Positions 40,237 through 50,200 are shown, counted from the stretch's first letter. The stretch is 64,000 nucleotides of DNA from Acetobacter oeni (GCF_011516825.1 NZ_WOTA01000019.1:1-64000); one strand, 5' to 3'. The notes: generated by a model from the sequence alone, not told the origin. Translations and numbers: made by a program.

Positions 40237-40701
40237 TTACCGGATCTGTTCATCCCGCTCCTGCTGCTGTGCGGCGGCAGCGCGGATTGCCCGGGCCATG
40301 GCTTCGATACCATTGCCGCGATTGGTGGAGAGGGCCTGAACGAGGCCGAGATCATGGAGAAAAACCGGGTCGGTCGCGCGGATTTCTTCCGGTGTTCGTC
40401 CGGAATACACACGCAGAAGAAGCGCTACGAGTCCGGAGACAATGGCGGCATCGGAAGCACCTGCGAAATACATTGTCCCATCGTCACAACGGGCTTCGAG
40501 CCAGACCTGACTCTGACAGCCAGGGACACGATGGGCGTCGTCGGTCCACTCCTTCGGAAAAGGGGGCAGTTTCCGGCCCAGTTCGATGATGTACTGGTAG
40601 CGGTCCATCCAGTCATCGAAGAGGGCCAGTTCATCGCTGATTACGGCAATGGCTGCGGCGGCTGTTTCGTCTTCCGGACGGACAAAGGGATCGGCCGCCA
40701 T
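40237..40701 (-). CDS. sufE: SufE-like sulfur acceptor protein
   Basis: A 154-residue SufE-family protein, which accepts persulfide sulfur from a cysteine desulfurase and hands it to Fe-S cluster assembly. The active Cys is in RVPGCQSQVWL at residue 62, preceded by the helical DRYQYIIELGRKLPPFP segment typical of the family. The C-terminal part (FLHDLGLVQALSTNRGNGIEAMARAIR) is also typical. The ATG overlaps the hslU stop by 4 nt (ATGA), so it is translated from the hslVU transcript. The sufBCDS genes are not in the window. Confidence 0.93.
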   Translation of the reverse strand: MAADPFVRPEDETAAAAIAVISDELALFDDWMDRYQYIIELGRKLPPFPKEWTDDAHRVPGCQSQVWLEARCDDGTMYFAGASDAAIVSGLVALLLRVYSGRTPEEIRATDPVFLHDLGLVQALSTNRGNGIEAMARAIRAAAAQQQERDEQIR

Positions 40702-42017
40702 CAGAGGATGAACCGGCTGAGATCGCCTTTACTGGCGAGCGGAGCGACGCGGTCACGGACAAGATCGGCGGTAATCGTGATTGTCTCGCCTTTATGCTTT
40801 GAAGCCGTGAAAGACACCTCTTCAAGCAGCTTTTCCATAACGGTAGCGAGACGGCGGGCACCGATGTTTTCCACACGCTCGTTCACGTCAGCGGCGAGTT
40901 CCGCGAGCGCATCAACCGCCTCGTCGGTGAAGTCGAGCGTGACGTCTTCTGTGCCGATCAGAGCAATATACTGTTTAACCAGCGAATGCTCCGGCTCGGT
41001 AAGGATGCGCCGGAGATCTTCACGGGTCAGGGGCGCAAGTTCAACGCGGATCGGCAGACGGCCCTGCAACTCAGGCAGCAGGTCGGAGGGCTTGGCCAGA
41101 TGGAAGGCACCGGACGCTATGAACAGGATGTGGTCTGTTTTTACGGGACCGTATTTTGTGGAAACAGTTGTGCCTTCGATAAGTGGCAGGAGATCGCGCT
41201 GCACGCCTTCACGGGAAATATCGGCGCCCCGTGAGCCGCCTTCCGACCGGGCACAGACCTTGTCGATCTCGTCGAGAAAGATAATGCCGTTGTCCTGCGC
41301 GTGAGCGATGGCTTCGCGGGTCAGGGCGTCGTTATCGAGTAATTTGTCGGCTTCCTCCCGGGCGAGCTGCTCACGGGCCGCTGCAACGGTGAGACGGCGC
41401 GGCTGGGCCGTGCGCCCCATGATGTTTTTCATCATATCACCGAAATTAATCACCGAACCCGGTGGCATGCCCGGGATTTCCGGGCTGCCCTGCCCACTGG
41501 TCGGGTCCGGCGCAATGGCGATTTCGATTTCCCTGTCCTCGAGCTCGCCATTGCGAAGCATCTTGCGGAAACGGGATTTCGTATCGGCGGATGAGCCTTC
41601 CCCGGCGAGCACGTCGATCAGCCGGTTTTCAGCAGCTTCTTCCGCGCGACTCTTTACATCCTTGCGACGCTGATCGCGCAGCATGGTGATGGAGGATTCG
41701 ATGAGATCGCGGATGATGCTTTCCACGTCCCTGCCAACATAGCCAACTTCGGTAAATTTAGTGGCTTCTATTTTCAGGAACGGCGCCTGAGCGAGTTTGG
41801 CGAGACGACGGGCGATTTCGGTTTTACCGCAGCCTGTCGGGCCGATCATGAGGATGTTCTTGGGGACCACTTCCTCACGCATGGCTTCGGGAAGCTGCGC
41901 GCGGCGCCAGCGGTTACGCAGGGCGATGGCAACGGCACGCTTGGCATCGGTCTGACCGACGATGAACCGATCCAGTTCGGTGACAGTTTCCTCAGGCGAG
42001 AAGTGGATAATGCTCAT
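40701..42017 (-). CDS. hslU: ATP-dependent protease ATPase subunit HslU
   Basis: AAA+ unfoldase of the HslUV (ClpYQ) protease, 438 residues. The Walker A motif is [19 protein letters not shown] near residue 55, Walker B is [13 protein letters not shown] near residue 250, and a sensor/arginine-finger region follows ([14 protein letters not shown]). The intermediate I domain separates them, with a shorter, variable acidic stretch. The C-terminus ends SRFIL, the tail that docks on HslV in the family. Its start overlaps hslV by 4 nt and its stop overlaps sufE by one base pair set (ATGA), giving an hslV-hslU-sufE operon. Confidence 0.98.
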   Translation of the reverse strand: MSIIHFSPEETVTELDRFIVGQTDAKRAVAIALRNRWRRAQLPEAMREEVVPKNILMIGPTGCGKTEIARRLAKLAQAPFLKIEATKFTEVGYVGRDVESIIRDLIESSITMLRDQRRKDVKSRAEEAAENRLIDVLAGEGSSADTKSRFRKMLRNGELEDREIEIAIAPDPTSGQGSPEIPGMPPGSVINFGDMMKNIMGRTAQPRRLTVAAAREQLAREEADKLLDNDALTREAIAHAQDNGIIFLDEIDKVCARSEGGSRGADISREGVQRDLLPLIEGTTVSTKYGPVKTDHILFIASGAFHLAKPSDLLPELQGRLPIRVELAPLTREDLRRILTEPEHSLVKQYIALIGTEDVTLDFTDEAVDALAELAADVNERVENIGARRLATVMEKLLEEVSFTASKHKGETITITADLVRDRVAPLASKGDLSRFIL

Positions 42018-42607
42018 CGGTCTCCCTTTCCGTCTGACTCATTCAGCACTTCGAGTGTGACGGAGTGGTTTGTGTAGACACAGATGTCACCGGCGATCTT
42101 CATGGCGCGTGTGGCGATCTCCGTGGCGGTCAGCCCGTCAACCGGCAGAAGAGCCCGGGCGGCCGACAGGGCATAGTTTCCGCCGGAACCGATTGCAATG
42201 ATGCCATCCTCGGGCTCCAGCACGTCTCCGTTGCCGGTGAGTGTAAAGGAGTGAGTCTGATCGGCGACAATCAGCATGGCTTCCAGACGCCGCAGATACC
42301 GGTCGGTCCGCCAGTCCTTGGCAAGTTCGACACAGGCGCGCTCCAGCTGATTCGGAAAGCGTTCCAGCTTGCCTTCAAGGCGTTCAAGCAGAGTAAAAGC
42401 ATCGGCTGTAGCGCCAGCGAAGCCGGCGAGGATCTGGTCTTTCGGGCCGATGCGACGGACTTTACGGGCATTACCTTTGACGACGGTCTGGCCGAGGGAC
42501 ACCTGTCCGTCGCCAGCCATGGCAACTTCGCCGTCGCGGCGAACGCAGAGGATGGTTGTTCCGTGCCAGCCGACCGGATCGTGGGGGGTAATCTGATGCG
42601 TGTTCAT
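42014..42607 (-). CDS. hslV: ATP-dependent protease peptidase subunit HslV
   Basis: Threonine peptidase of the HslUV complex, 197 residues. After a 16-residue pro-segment ending in WHG, the mature enzyme should start at Thr17 ([23 protein letters not shown]), the catalytic nucleophile. Also seen are [30 protein letters not shown] and [16 protein letters not shown]. No Shine-Dalgarno sequence is visible before the ATG. A putative RpoH-type promoter lies so close (-10 box at 42617-42623) that the message may begin within a few bases of the start codon. It is first in the hslV-hslU-sufE operon. Confidence 0.97.
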   Translation of the reverse strand: MNTHQITPHDPVGWHGTTILCVRRDGEVAMAGDGQVSLGQTVVKGNARKVRRIGPKDQILAGFAGATADAFTLLERLEGKLERFPNQLERACVELAKDWRTDRYLRRLEAMLIVADQTHSFTLTGNGDVLEPEDGIIAIGSGGNYALSAARALLPVDGLTATEIATRAMKIAGDICVYTNHSVTLEVLNESDGKGDR

Positions 42608-42616
42608 GTCTGTATG

Positions 42617-42644
42617 AGATAGCCTTTCCGGGACGGATCACAAG
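42617..42644 (-). promoter_or_regulatory. putative heat-shock (RpoH-type) promoter of hslVU
   Basis: On the minus strand CTTG (42644..42641) is followed by 17-18 bases and then GCTATCT (42623..42617). This resembles the recalled alphaproteobacterial RpoH consensus (CTTG, 17-18 bases, CYTATNT) with one mismatch. The nine bases CTATCTCAT also occur in the groESL promoter at the same relative place. The distance to the hslV ATG is only about 10 nt from the -10 box. Confidence 0.45.
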
Positions 42645-42863
42645 GGGTGGTCATCGCGGACCGTCTTGTTGCGGACGTGCCCGCCCTTAGCGGGTGAGGA
42701 GCCGCGGCCGGAAACCGCCAGGACAACGGGTAAGGAATTGCCGGTCGGGGGCATGAGGTCTCGTTCGCACTTTCCTGAGCCGGAACTTGTTTACGATGTC
42801 GGCACCAATTATGAACGATCACTGTCCGAATTTACTGCACGCAAATACCTTCCGGAAGATTTC

Positions 42864-44618
42864 ATGATTTCATTTTTTATGAATGTTTTCGGGAATCTCA
42901 AAAAATCGGTGGTTCTGGTAGCTTTTCTCGCAGTTCTGGGAACTGTAATTCTGTTTATTCGTCAGCAGTTTCTGACGGGTGATGAGCTCAGATATCTGCT
43001 TTATGCGACTTCTTTCATCCGGCACCTGACTCTTGTCATGCCTGTGGAGGAATGGAGCGCGGTTACATTGCAGGCAGCCCGTTTTCCTTCCACGACGTTG
43101 CCGTCAGGAGGAAATAGCGCCGTCGTCATGAATGGCGTCTATTTACCGGTATTTCTTTCGCCCGTTGCGGGATTATTTTCCCTGGCCGGCCTGCGTTTTG
43201 TCACTCTTCTCACGGGCTTCTTCGGTCTGTTTCGTCTGTTTCGCATGGCAAGCGGCATAACGGGACAAAATGCGGCTCTGGCGGCTACGATGATTGCGGC
43301 TTTATCACTTCCGCTTATTGCATATCTGCATGTTTTTTATATGGAGGCGTTTTTATTCACCTTTACGGTCGTGAGTTGGGAACGCATCTGTTACAGAGAC
43401 AGAAATGCCGGATGGAAACAGGATTCACTGACCGCTGCTATTCTGGTTGCCATCCCTTTTATTCACATGAGAGGATGCGTTGTAGCGGTCTTTCTGTCTT
43501 TTCTTCTTTTGCAGAAAATATGGGCCAGCAATCAGAAGAAAAGAGCCGTTCTGATTTCCGCCTGTGCTGCCGCAGTCGGTGTGGTTTTCATTCTTGCGAA
43601 CCTTGCTGTTTACGGAGCGATCACGGGGCCGGTGAATTCGGCCAGACCACCATTACCCGGCGAATGGTTTTCTGTTATTTCCATGCAACTTTTTAATGTT
43701 CGTCATGGCTTCTTTGCCTATGCTCCGATCTGGATCATCGGCTACGCCGGACTACTTTACGGCTCACTCGGGAAACCAGTACCTCTGGCGCGACAGGCGC
43801 TCATACTGGCGGTGATTGCGGCTTTTACCGGAGTAGGTGTTAATCCGGGTGAATGCTGGCCTGCCCGGTTCTGGTGTCTCTCCCTCCCGATGCTCACGGT
43901 CGGACTGGCCATCTGGATGCGACATGCCCGTGGTTTAGCAACCTGGCTTGCGTTTTTATTACTGCTTTTGCCCACCCTGTTAAATACAGGGCTTTATTTT
44001 TATGATCCGAATGTATTTGTCGAAAACAGACAATTCAGCGCGACATGGGAAATTCTTTTTCGACACCTGACATCTGCATTTCGACCTGGATATCTGCTTC
44101 CGGTCGAAGATGATGACCCGGCTGACATGCTTGCCGCGGCGTATTTCACCTTCGCCTCCATGGCTGTCATTCTGCTTTGCGTGGGAGCCCTTCGCTGGCG
44201 ACTGATGAGCCTGCCTGTGATTGGCATCTTTCTCGCGATTGCCGATCTGTCACATGTGAAACTGGTTCCTTGCTCCGGAGAGGCCGGAATAAACGAACCA
44301 CATCGTCTGGTGGTATCCCCTTCTCCGCCGATCCGCGCGTTTTCAATCATGTCTGGCAGGCCGTATGAGTCCTGGTTCACTCCGGGACAACTGCACCGGT
44401 TCCATGTGTCGGTCTTTTCCGAAGCGGGAAAGTCAATGTCGTGGAGCATACCGGCGAACCAAGTTGTAACCGTGTCCTGCAATGTTCCGGTTCGGCAAAT
44501 GGAACTCCGGACAGATGATTTCGACCTGACAGATGAAGTAAACTATCACATTGATTTTGCGATTTCACGTTCTGTTCTCAGAAGGTGGTTTGCCGCACGG
44601 TCCTGCCGGGAATTATGA
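42864..44618 (+). CDS. polytopic membrane protein, GT-C/ArnT-like, paralogue of 20950-22707
   Basis: A 584-residue protein with about ten hydrophobic helices and a C-terminal soluble domain of around 130 residues. It shares length and order of motifs with the protein at 20950-22707: GDELRYLLYA at the first loop, IPFIHMRGC in the middle, and NPGECWPARFWCLSLPMLTVG later. The ATG at 42864 has GGAAG 7 nt upstream; the open frame to 42666 is not supported. The DNA here looks less G+C-rich than flanking housekeeping genes. Transfer of a lipid-linked sugar to a surface molecule is inferred from the GT-C-like layout. It is followed by another membrane-protein gene on the same strand. Confidence 0.75.
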   Translation: MISFFMNVFGNLKKSVVLVAFLAVLGTVILFIRQQFLTGDELRYLLYATSFIRHLTLVMPVEEWSAVTLQAARFPSTTLPSGGNSAVVMNGVYLPVFLSPVAGLFSLAGLRFVTLLTGFFGLFRLFRMASGITGQNAALAATMIAALSLPLIAYLHVFYMEAFLFTFTVVSWERICYRDRNAGWKQDSLTAAILVAIPFIHMRGCVVAVFLSFLLLQKIWASNQKKRAVLISACAAAVGVVFILANLAVYGAITGPVNSARPPLPGEWFSVISMQLFNVRHGFFAYAPIWIIGYAGLLYGSLGKPVPLARQALILAVIAAFTGVGVNPGECWPARFWCLSLPMLTVGLAIWMRHARGLATWLAFLLLLLPTLLNTGLYFYDPNVFVENRQFSATWEILFRHLTSAFRPGYLLPVEDDDPADMLAAAYFTFASMAVILLCVGALRWRLMSLPVIGIFLAIADLSHVKLVPCSGEAGINEPHRLVVSPSPPIRAFSIMSGRPYESWFTPGQLHRFHVSVFSEAGKSMSWSIPANQVVTVSCNVPVRQMELRTDDFDLTDEVNYHIDFAISRSVLRRWFAARSCREL

Positions 44619-44909
44619 CAATATATTTCAAAAAAAGAGGCTCTGATACTACCTGCCTGGAAAATCTGCAGAAGATTTCTGCTTTCAGCAAACTGGAGAC
44701 TGACATCGACACATGGTTTACATGCATGACAATCCTTCAGGAATAATTTCTTACCTTCCTGAATGTCCAATCTGCAATTGCAACGTAATCATCTCTCGTT
44801 TATCTGTCCTTCATACAAGCGCGACAAAGTAAATTGTCGGATTTTCTTTAATAATCGGATAGCAGACTCAATGCGTGCTCCGATATCCCTGTATCTCGGA
44901 GTTTGCCTC

Positions 44910-46508
44910 ATGATGCCCTCTTCCCTTGCAACCCTGCGTGAAACAGGACCGTTGGCGCGGCTGTGGCAACTGATCAGGCAGAGTCCGGATCGTTTCACTG
45001 AGATATTCGGGCTGTTTATTGTTATTGCTGTTTATATCCGGTCATACTGGCATAATCAGGCAGTGCCATGTGCGGGTTCACGATTTCCGCAAGGCTGGTG
45101 GGGCTGGTTCGACCAGTCAAATTATCTTAAATCTGCCCTGGCATTCAGTCACTCCGATCTGACACCGGATCAGCACTGGTATCCGTTTGGTTATTCCTTG
45201 ATGGGTGCTTTGTTTGCCTCTTTTGGTTCGCATCTTTACTTTCTGCCTGACCTGCTGTGTCTCATCGCTGCCGGATATGGTTTTATCTCTTTCGCGCGTG
45301 CTTGCGGTGTAAGATCTGTCGTTTCGGTACCGCTATTTTTACTGGCCACATGCGGGAGTGCCTCTCTGAGGGCAGTGTGGGCCGAACCTTGGAATACGAC
45401 ACTTTCTGCGGCACTGATCTGGAATGCACTGAACCTCGCAACCCGACTTACACTTGTTTCGGACTCTGTTTCCTCCCTGGCATCCTCCCGTACGAATTAC
45501 TGGCGGTTTCTTATTCTGGGCGCATTGCTGGCCGCAATGCCTGTGACCCGCCCTACCGATCTGCTGATCGCCGGAGAAACAGGCATCTTCATGCTGCTGG
45601 CCGCGGTGATCTTACGAAAATATACTCTGAAGGATTTTCTGACGCGTGCCGCTTTTCTGATCTCTGGCGCTGCAATACTTCTGGGTCCGTGCTTTATGCT
45701 TTATCTTAGTATATACGGCATGAAGCCCAGCCAGTATATGATCATTTCCAGAGAGCTTGGTTTCAGGCTCGAAGGGTTGTGGTGGAAAACCTATATTCTG
45801 CTGATCACGCCCCGTCCGTGGTTTCCGGATGGCGTCGGTCTTATGCAGCGTTTGCCGTGGATTGCACCGGGCATAGCCGCTATTGTGGCCCTCCCGCTAA
45901 TTGTAACACGTCGTACCGTATTCCCTCTGACGCTGCTTTCTGTCCTGATTGTTACATATTCTCTGCTTTTTTTCTCATATGTCGATCTGATTCCCGGTGG
46001 TCTGTGGCTTTATAATAATGTTCATTACTTCAAATGGCTTTTCCCGGGCCTGACTCTTCTGGGATATTTTGCTGTTCATGCAATAATTTATGGCTCACAC
46101 CGACGATCTGTTCTTGCCCTGATTCTGATGGTCTATCTTATAACCTGTGTGAGACTTTTACCTGCCCAGGAAGAGGCTGCTTCCGGCCCGGAATGGATGG
46201 TACAGATAGCGGAGAAAAAGCCCCGATGGGAAGAGGCATATTTCGGTCCGTCGCGTATACAGGATATGAGCGGAACCTGGCGAAACATTAATGATTACAG
46301 AGGCTTTCCTGATAGCCAGGGAGTACGCTGGATAGCACTGGCGCATCCGTTTTCGGGCGCAATCCGGCCTTTCACTGAACTGGACGGGAAACTACACCCT
46401 GTTTCAGAAACGGGAGACATTCATTACTGGAAAATGCATATTAGCTTTAGACTGAATGCCTGCTGGCTACCTCCTTACGCCTGCGATAAAAAATCACCCC
46501 GCTGGTAA
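44910..46508 (+). CDS. polytopic membrane protein, probable GT-C-type glycosyltransferase
   Basis: A 532-residue protein with ten or so hydrophobic helices and a C-terminal polar domain of about 110 residues. The first loop contains GWWGWFDQSNYLKSALAF, with an acidic D followed by Q/Y as in GT-C enzymes, and later WYPFGYSLMGALF. It is not an obvious paralogue of the preceding gene but has the same layout. The start is uncertain: ATG at 44910 (next codon also ATG) has GGAG about 9 nt upstream, while ATG at 44871 and 44763 are open. It has the same A+T-richer composition as its neighbour, about 290 nt downstream, suggesting both came in together. Function unknown; a surface-glycan role is inferred. 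Confidence 0.65.
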   Translation: MMPSSLATLRETGPLARLWQLIRQSPDRFTEIFGLFIVIAVYIRSYWHNQAVPCAGSRFPQGWWGWFDQSNYLKSALAFSHSDLTPDQHWYPFGYSLMGALFASFGSHLYFLPDLLCLIAAGYGFISFARACGVRSVVSVPLFLLATCGSASLRAVWAEPWNTTLSAALIWNALNLATRLTLVSDSVSSLASSRTNYWRFLILGALLAAMPVTRPTDLLIAGETGIFMLLAAVILRKYTLKDFLTRAAFLISGAAILLGPCFMLYLSIYGMKPSQYMIISRELGFRLEGLWWKTYILLITPRPWFPDGVGLMQRLPWIAPGIAAIVALPLIVTRRTVFPLTLLSVLIVTYSLLFFSYVDLIPGGLWLYNNVHYFKWLFPGLTLLGYFAVHAIIYGSHRRSVLALILMVYLITCVRLLPAQEEAASGPEWMVQIAEKKPRWEEAYFGPSRIQDMSGTWRNINDYRGFPDSQGVRWIALAHPFSGAIRPFTELDGKLHPVSETGDIHYWKMHISFRLNACWLPPYACDKKSPRW

Positions 46509-46563
46509 CCCTGTTCCGCCCAGGCTTATCAGGCTGGCGGATATGAAATCGGTATGCAGACTC

Positions 46564-47916
46564 TCATTCTGTGTCAGATGACCTGGAAAAACGCATACTC
46601 ATTCCGAGAGCAACGGCCATCATTGTGATGAATACGGTGAACAATATCGGGTTTTGTATCGTTATAAGAATCAGGGCAGCAGCCGCTGCGGCCAGTGCGA
46701 AACCCGGGACGACCGGGTAGCCTGGGGCGAGCCAGGTGCGCTGCATATCCGGTGCAGTTCGGCGAAGGCGGAACAGGCTGCTCATAGTCAGCACGTACAT
46801 GGTCAGCGCGCCAAAGACGGACAGGGTGACGATAGAGGCCGTAAGCCCCTGGCCTCCCCATGACATGAAATCGTCGCTGAATATGGCAAGGATGCCGACA
46901 GCACCTCCGGCGAGGGTTGCGGTCCACGGAGTCCGGAAACGCGGGTGGACGCGGGCGAGCACGCGGGGCAGACCGCCGTCATCGGCCAGGGCGTAGATCT
47001 GCCGTGAATAGCCCATGATAATACCGTGCAGTGAGGCGACAAGGCCGAACAGACCGAGCCAGACGAGCATGTGAAGCCAGGGACTGTGATCGCCGACAAC
47101 CATACGCATGGCAGCGGGGAGCGGGTCGTTTAGGCTGGCGAGAGTGCGCCAGTCGCCAACGCCTCCGGCCAGGATCATGACACCGAAAGCAAGGAGAACG
47201 AGTGTTGCGATGGCAGCGATATAGGCACGAGGCAATGTTTTGCGGGGAGATCTGGCTTCCTCGGCAGTAAGAGCGACGCCTTCGATAGCCAGGAAAAACC
47301 AGATGGCGAAGGGCACGGAACCGGCGATACCAGTAAGAACAGACCAGGAGAAATGGTCTGCTCCTCCCCATCCATGGGCGATAAAGCGTGACCATGAGAA
47401 CCCGGGCAGGACGACTCCCATGAAGATCAGCAGTTCGATGATGGCGGCGACGGTGACGATCAGTTCGAAACTGGCGGCAATCTGAATGCCAACGATATTG
47501 ATGGCCATGAAAGTAAGGAAGGCCAGGGTGGCCCCGAGCTTTGGCGGGAGGGCCGGGAACTGGACGTGAAGGTAGGAGCCTATGGCGAGCGCGATGGCCG
47601 GAGGCGCGAAGACGAATTCGACGGCGGAGGCGTAGCCGGCGAGCAGACCTGCCCGGCGACCGAAGGCGGCGGAAACGTAGACAAACGGGCCGCCGGCTCT
47701 GGGCATGGCGGTGGTGAGTTCAGTGTAAGAAAAGATCAGAGCGAGATACATTACGGCAACGAGGATGGTTGCCACGAGAAAACCGAGTGTTCCGGCTGAG
47801 TCCCAGCCGTAGCTCCAGCCAAAATATTCGCCGGAAATGACGAGGCCGACGGCGATGGCCCAGAGCTGGACAGTACCAAGACTATGGGAGAGTTCGGGGC
47901 CGGTTTTGTTGCTCAT
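46564..47916 (-). CDS. eat: ethanolamine permease (APC superfamily)
   Basis: A 450-residue amino-acid/polyamine/organocation transporter with twelve hydrophobic segments. The N-terminal LWAIAVGLVISGEYFGWSYGW is highly typical of ethanolamine permeases, as are AMPRAGGPFVYVSAAFGRRAG and FFLAIEGVALTAEEARSPRKTLPRA. Its start overlaps the eutC stop by 4 nt (ATGA); an ATG at 47931 would overlap more and has a slightly better upstream GAGAG. As the third gene after eutB and eutC it supplies the substrate for the ammonia-lyase. Inner membrane; secondary active uptake is expected from the family. Confidence 0.93.
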   Translation of the reverse strand: MSNKTGPELSHSLGTVQLWAIAVGLVISGEYFGWSYGWDSAGTLGFLVATILVAVMYLALIFSYTELTTAMPRAGGPFVYVSAAFGRRAGLLAGYASAVEFVFAPPAIALAIGSYLHVQFPALPPKLGATLAFLTFMAINIVGIQIAASFELIVTVAAIIELLIFMGVVLPGFSWSRFIAHGWGGADHFSWSVLTGIAGSVPFAIWFFLAIEGVALTAEEARSPRKTLPRAYIAAIATLVLLAFGVMILAGGVGDWRTLASLNDPLPAAMRMVVGDHSPWLHMLVWLGLFGLVASLHGIIMGYSRQIYALADDGGLPRVLARVHPRFRTPWTATLAGGAVGILAIFSDDFMSWGGQGLTASIVTLSVFGALTMYVLTMSSLFRLRRTAPDMQRTWLAPGYPVVPGFALAAAAAALILITIQNPILFTVFITMMAVALGMSMRFSRSSDTE

Positions 47917-48719
47917 GGCTCGCTTTCCCATGATTCACTCTCTCGTCGCGGAAGAGCTGTGAGGGTTGTACTTTCGTCTTTCAGACGGATACCGGTGCCC
48001 CCCAGTTTCCGGGCAGCGGAGAGCAGCCAGCAAAGTTTGTGACAGGCGCCCTGAATGGAGAGTCCGTTTTCATGGATGTTGGAAATGCAGTTCCGTTCGG
48101 AATCCTGACGACCTGGACGCGGCAGCCAGGTGATGTAGAGGCTGAGGCTGTCGGAGACGCTGAGACCCGGTCGTTCGCCGATCATCATGACGACGCAGCC
48201 TGCATTAATCAGGAAACCGATTTCGTCGCCGAGAGCGACGCGGGCGTTATGGGCGATGACGAGCGGAGCAATACGCCAGTTGTTGCTGAGGCTGGAAATA
48301 GCGGCTTTCAGGAGCGGAGGGACCTGGTGTTCGACGGCAATGGCTGAGAGGCCATCGGCGGCAACGAAGACGATGTCGTAGCCATTCACCGGTCCGGGCA
48401 GGCCGCGCAGGAGCACGGCGGATTGCGGAGCGAGGAGGCGGCCAAGATCCGGGCGACGCACAAATGCGGCGCGGTCAGCGGCTTCGCTGCGGACTTCGAT
48501 GACCTCTGCCGTAGAGGAATCAATGGACATGGCGAGGCCTGACGGGTTCAGGCAGGCGTGAACCGCGCGGCGGGCGCGGGCATGGGCAGCCTGCTGAGCG
48601 CGTACTTCTGCTCCCGAGAGCGTGTCGCCGGCACGGGTCAGACCGATTCGGGCACGGGTAAGGTTGCGGAGACGCTTCCAGGGATCGGCGGAGACGGAGT
48701 CCGGGACGGATTCAGTCAC
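47913..48719 (-). CDS. eutC: ethanolamine ammonia-lyase small subunit
   Basis: A 268-residue light subunit of the adenosylcobalamin-dependent ethanolamine ammonia-lyase, which turns ethanolamine into acetaldehyde and ammonia. Typical segments are LRNLTRARIGLTRAGDTLSGAEV near the N-terminus, VFVAADGLSAIAVEHQVPPLL, VALGDEIGFLINAGCVVMMIGERPGLSVSDSLSLYITWLP and NIHENGLSIQGACHKL. The start is a GTG at 48719 that overlaps the end of eutB by 8 nt. Acetaldehyde would feed ordinary acetaldehyde oxidation, a strong pathway in acetic acid bacteria. No microcompartment or reactivase (eutA) gene is visible in this window. Confidence 0.97.
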   Translation of the reverse strand: MTESVPDSVSADPWKRLRNLTRARIGLTRAGDTLSGAEVRAQQAAHARARRAVHACLNPSGLAMSIDSSTAEVIEVRSEAADRAAFVRRPDLGRLLAPQSAVLLRGLPGPVNGYDIVFVAADGLSAIAVEHQVPPLLKAAISSLSNNWRIAPLVIAHNARVALGDEIGFLINAGCVVMMIGERPGLSVSDSLSLYITWLPRPGRQDSERNCISNIHENGLSIQGACHKLCWLLSAARKLGGTGIRLKDESTTLTALPRRESESWESEP

Positions 48720-50097
48720 GTAACGGCCTCGCGAGTCCGGGAAGTGCCTGCGGGGGGTTGACTTTCAGACGCCGTCGGGGATCGAGGAAAGCCATCCGGT
48801 CGAGCCAGGTCTCGAATTCCGGGGCGGCGCGGACGCCGCAGACGGAGCGCAGAGTGAGCATGTCGTGATAGGACAGACTCTGATAGCTAAGCATCACGTC
48901 ATCACCGCCAGGCACGGTGATGAGAAAATTTACTCCGGCATTCGTCAGAAGCAGCATCAGGCTGTCCATATCATCCTGATCAGCCTCGGCGTGATTGGTG
49001 TAACAGACGTCACAGCCCATCGGCAGGCCCATGAGCTTGCCGCAGAAATGGTCTTCCAGACCGGCGCGAATAATCTGTTTGCCATCATAGAGATATTCGG
49101 GACCGATGAAACCGACGACGGTATTGACCAGGAGCGGGCTGAAGGCGCGGGCGACGGCATAGGCGCGGACTTCGGCGGTCTGCTGGTCAATGCCGTGATG
49201 GGCGTTGGAGGAAAGTGCGGCCCCCTGCCCTGTTTCGAAATACATCACATTCGAACCGGTGGTTCCGCGGTTCAGTTCGAGTGCGGCCTGATGGGCTTCT
49301 TTCAGGAGCGACAGAGAAATGCCGAACCCTGCATTGGCTTTCTCCGTTCCGGCAACCGACTGGAAAACGAGATCGACGGGTGCGCCACGTTCGATCATGG
49401 TCAGTGTACCGGTGATGTGGGTGAGCAGGCAGCTTTGCACGGGCATGTCGTGACGTTGCCTGATTTCGTCAAGCATGTGCAGAATGTCGATGCCTGTGGC
49501 AATGTGGTCCGATGCGGGATTGATTCCAATAACGGCATCGCCGACCCCCAGAAGCAGGCCATCCAGCAAGGCTGCGGCGATACCGGGCAGATCATCGGTG
49601 GGGTGATTGGGTTGCAGTCGGGTTCCGAGACATCCTGATAATCCCTGAGTGTTTCTGAACGCGGTAACGACACTCATTTTTCGACCGACCGCGACCAGAT
49701 CCTGCACGCGCATGAGTTTGCTCACCGCGGCGACCATTTCGGGAGTGAGACCTGCGGCAAGGCGGGAGATGGAGGCTGCGTCGGCGTCGTAGCCAAGGAG
49801 CCAGTCGCGCCAGTCTCCGACGGTCATGTGGGAAATCGGCGCGAAAGCGGCGGGATCGTGGGTGTCGACGATCAGGCGGGTCACTTCGTCGGTTTCGTAG
49901 GGAATGACGGGTTCGGCCAGAAACTGTGTCAGCGGAAGGCTGGCCAGGGCTTCGCGGGCAGCAACACGTTCAACGGGATCGCGGGCAGCCAGACCGGCAA
50001 GTTCATCGCCGGAACGCTGCGGGGAGGCGCAGGCGAGAAGGTGTTTCAGATCACTAAAAACATAGGTCTCGCCGAAAAGGCTGATGCGATGGGACAA
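48712..50097 (-). CDS. eutB: ethanolamine ammonia-lyase large subunit
   Basis: A 461-residue catalytic subunit that binds adenosylcobalamin and substrate. Seen are the N-terminal YVFSDLKHLLACASPQRSGDELAG, LRVQDLVAV-type LMRVQDLVAVGRKMSVVTAFRNT, NPASDHIATGIDILHMLDEI, YFETGQGAALSSNAHHGIDQQT and GLPMGCDVCYTNHAEADQDD. The start codon appears to be TTG at 50097, since the conserved N-terminus begins there and no ATG or GTG is available upstream in frame near it. No strong ribosome-binding site is seen. It is first of the eutB-eutC-permease operon; cobalamin must be made or imported elsewhere. Confidence 0.97.
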   Translation of the reverse strand: MSHRISLFGETYVFSDLKHLLACASPQRSGDELAGLAARDPVERVAAREALASLPLTQFLAEPVIPYETDEVTRLIVDTHDPAAFAPISHMTVGDWRDWLLGYDADAASISRLAAGLTPEMVAAVSKLMRVQDLVAVGRKMSVVTAFRNTQGLSGCLGTRLQPNHPTDDLPGIAAALLDGLLLGVGDAVIGINPASDHIATGIDILHMLDEIRQRHDMPVQSCLLTHITGTLTMIERGAPVDLVFQSVAGTEKANAGFGISLSLLKEAHQAALELNRGTTGSNVMYFETGQGAALSSNAHHGIDQQTAEVRAYAVARAFSPLLVNTVVGFIGPEYLYDGKQIIRAGLEDHFCGKLMGLPMGCDVCYTNHAEADQDDMDSLMLLLTNAGVNFLITVPGGDDVMLSYQSLSYHDMLTLRSVCGVRAAPEFETWLDRMAFLDPRRRLKVNPPQALPGLARPLRD

Positions 50098-50200
50098 AAC
50101 GTCGGGATTCCGTTTGAAGCCTCAGTGCCGAGTGATTGTATTCTAGGCAGATAAGCGGGTCTGGTCCCGTCCGTGCGTCACAATCGTTTGACATACTGCA

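Noticed and set aside
40210-41304. 364-codon plus-strand ORF across sufE and hslU
   Set aside because: It spans two genuine minus-strand genes and is Ser/Arg-rich, with no domain.
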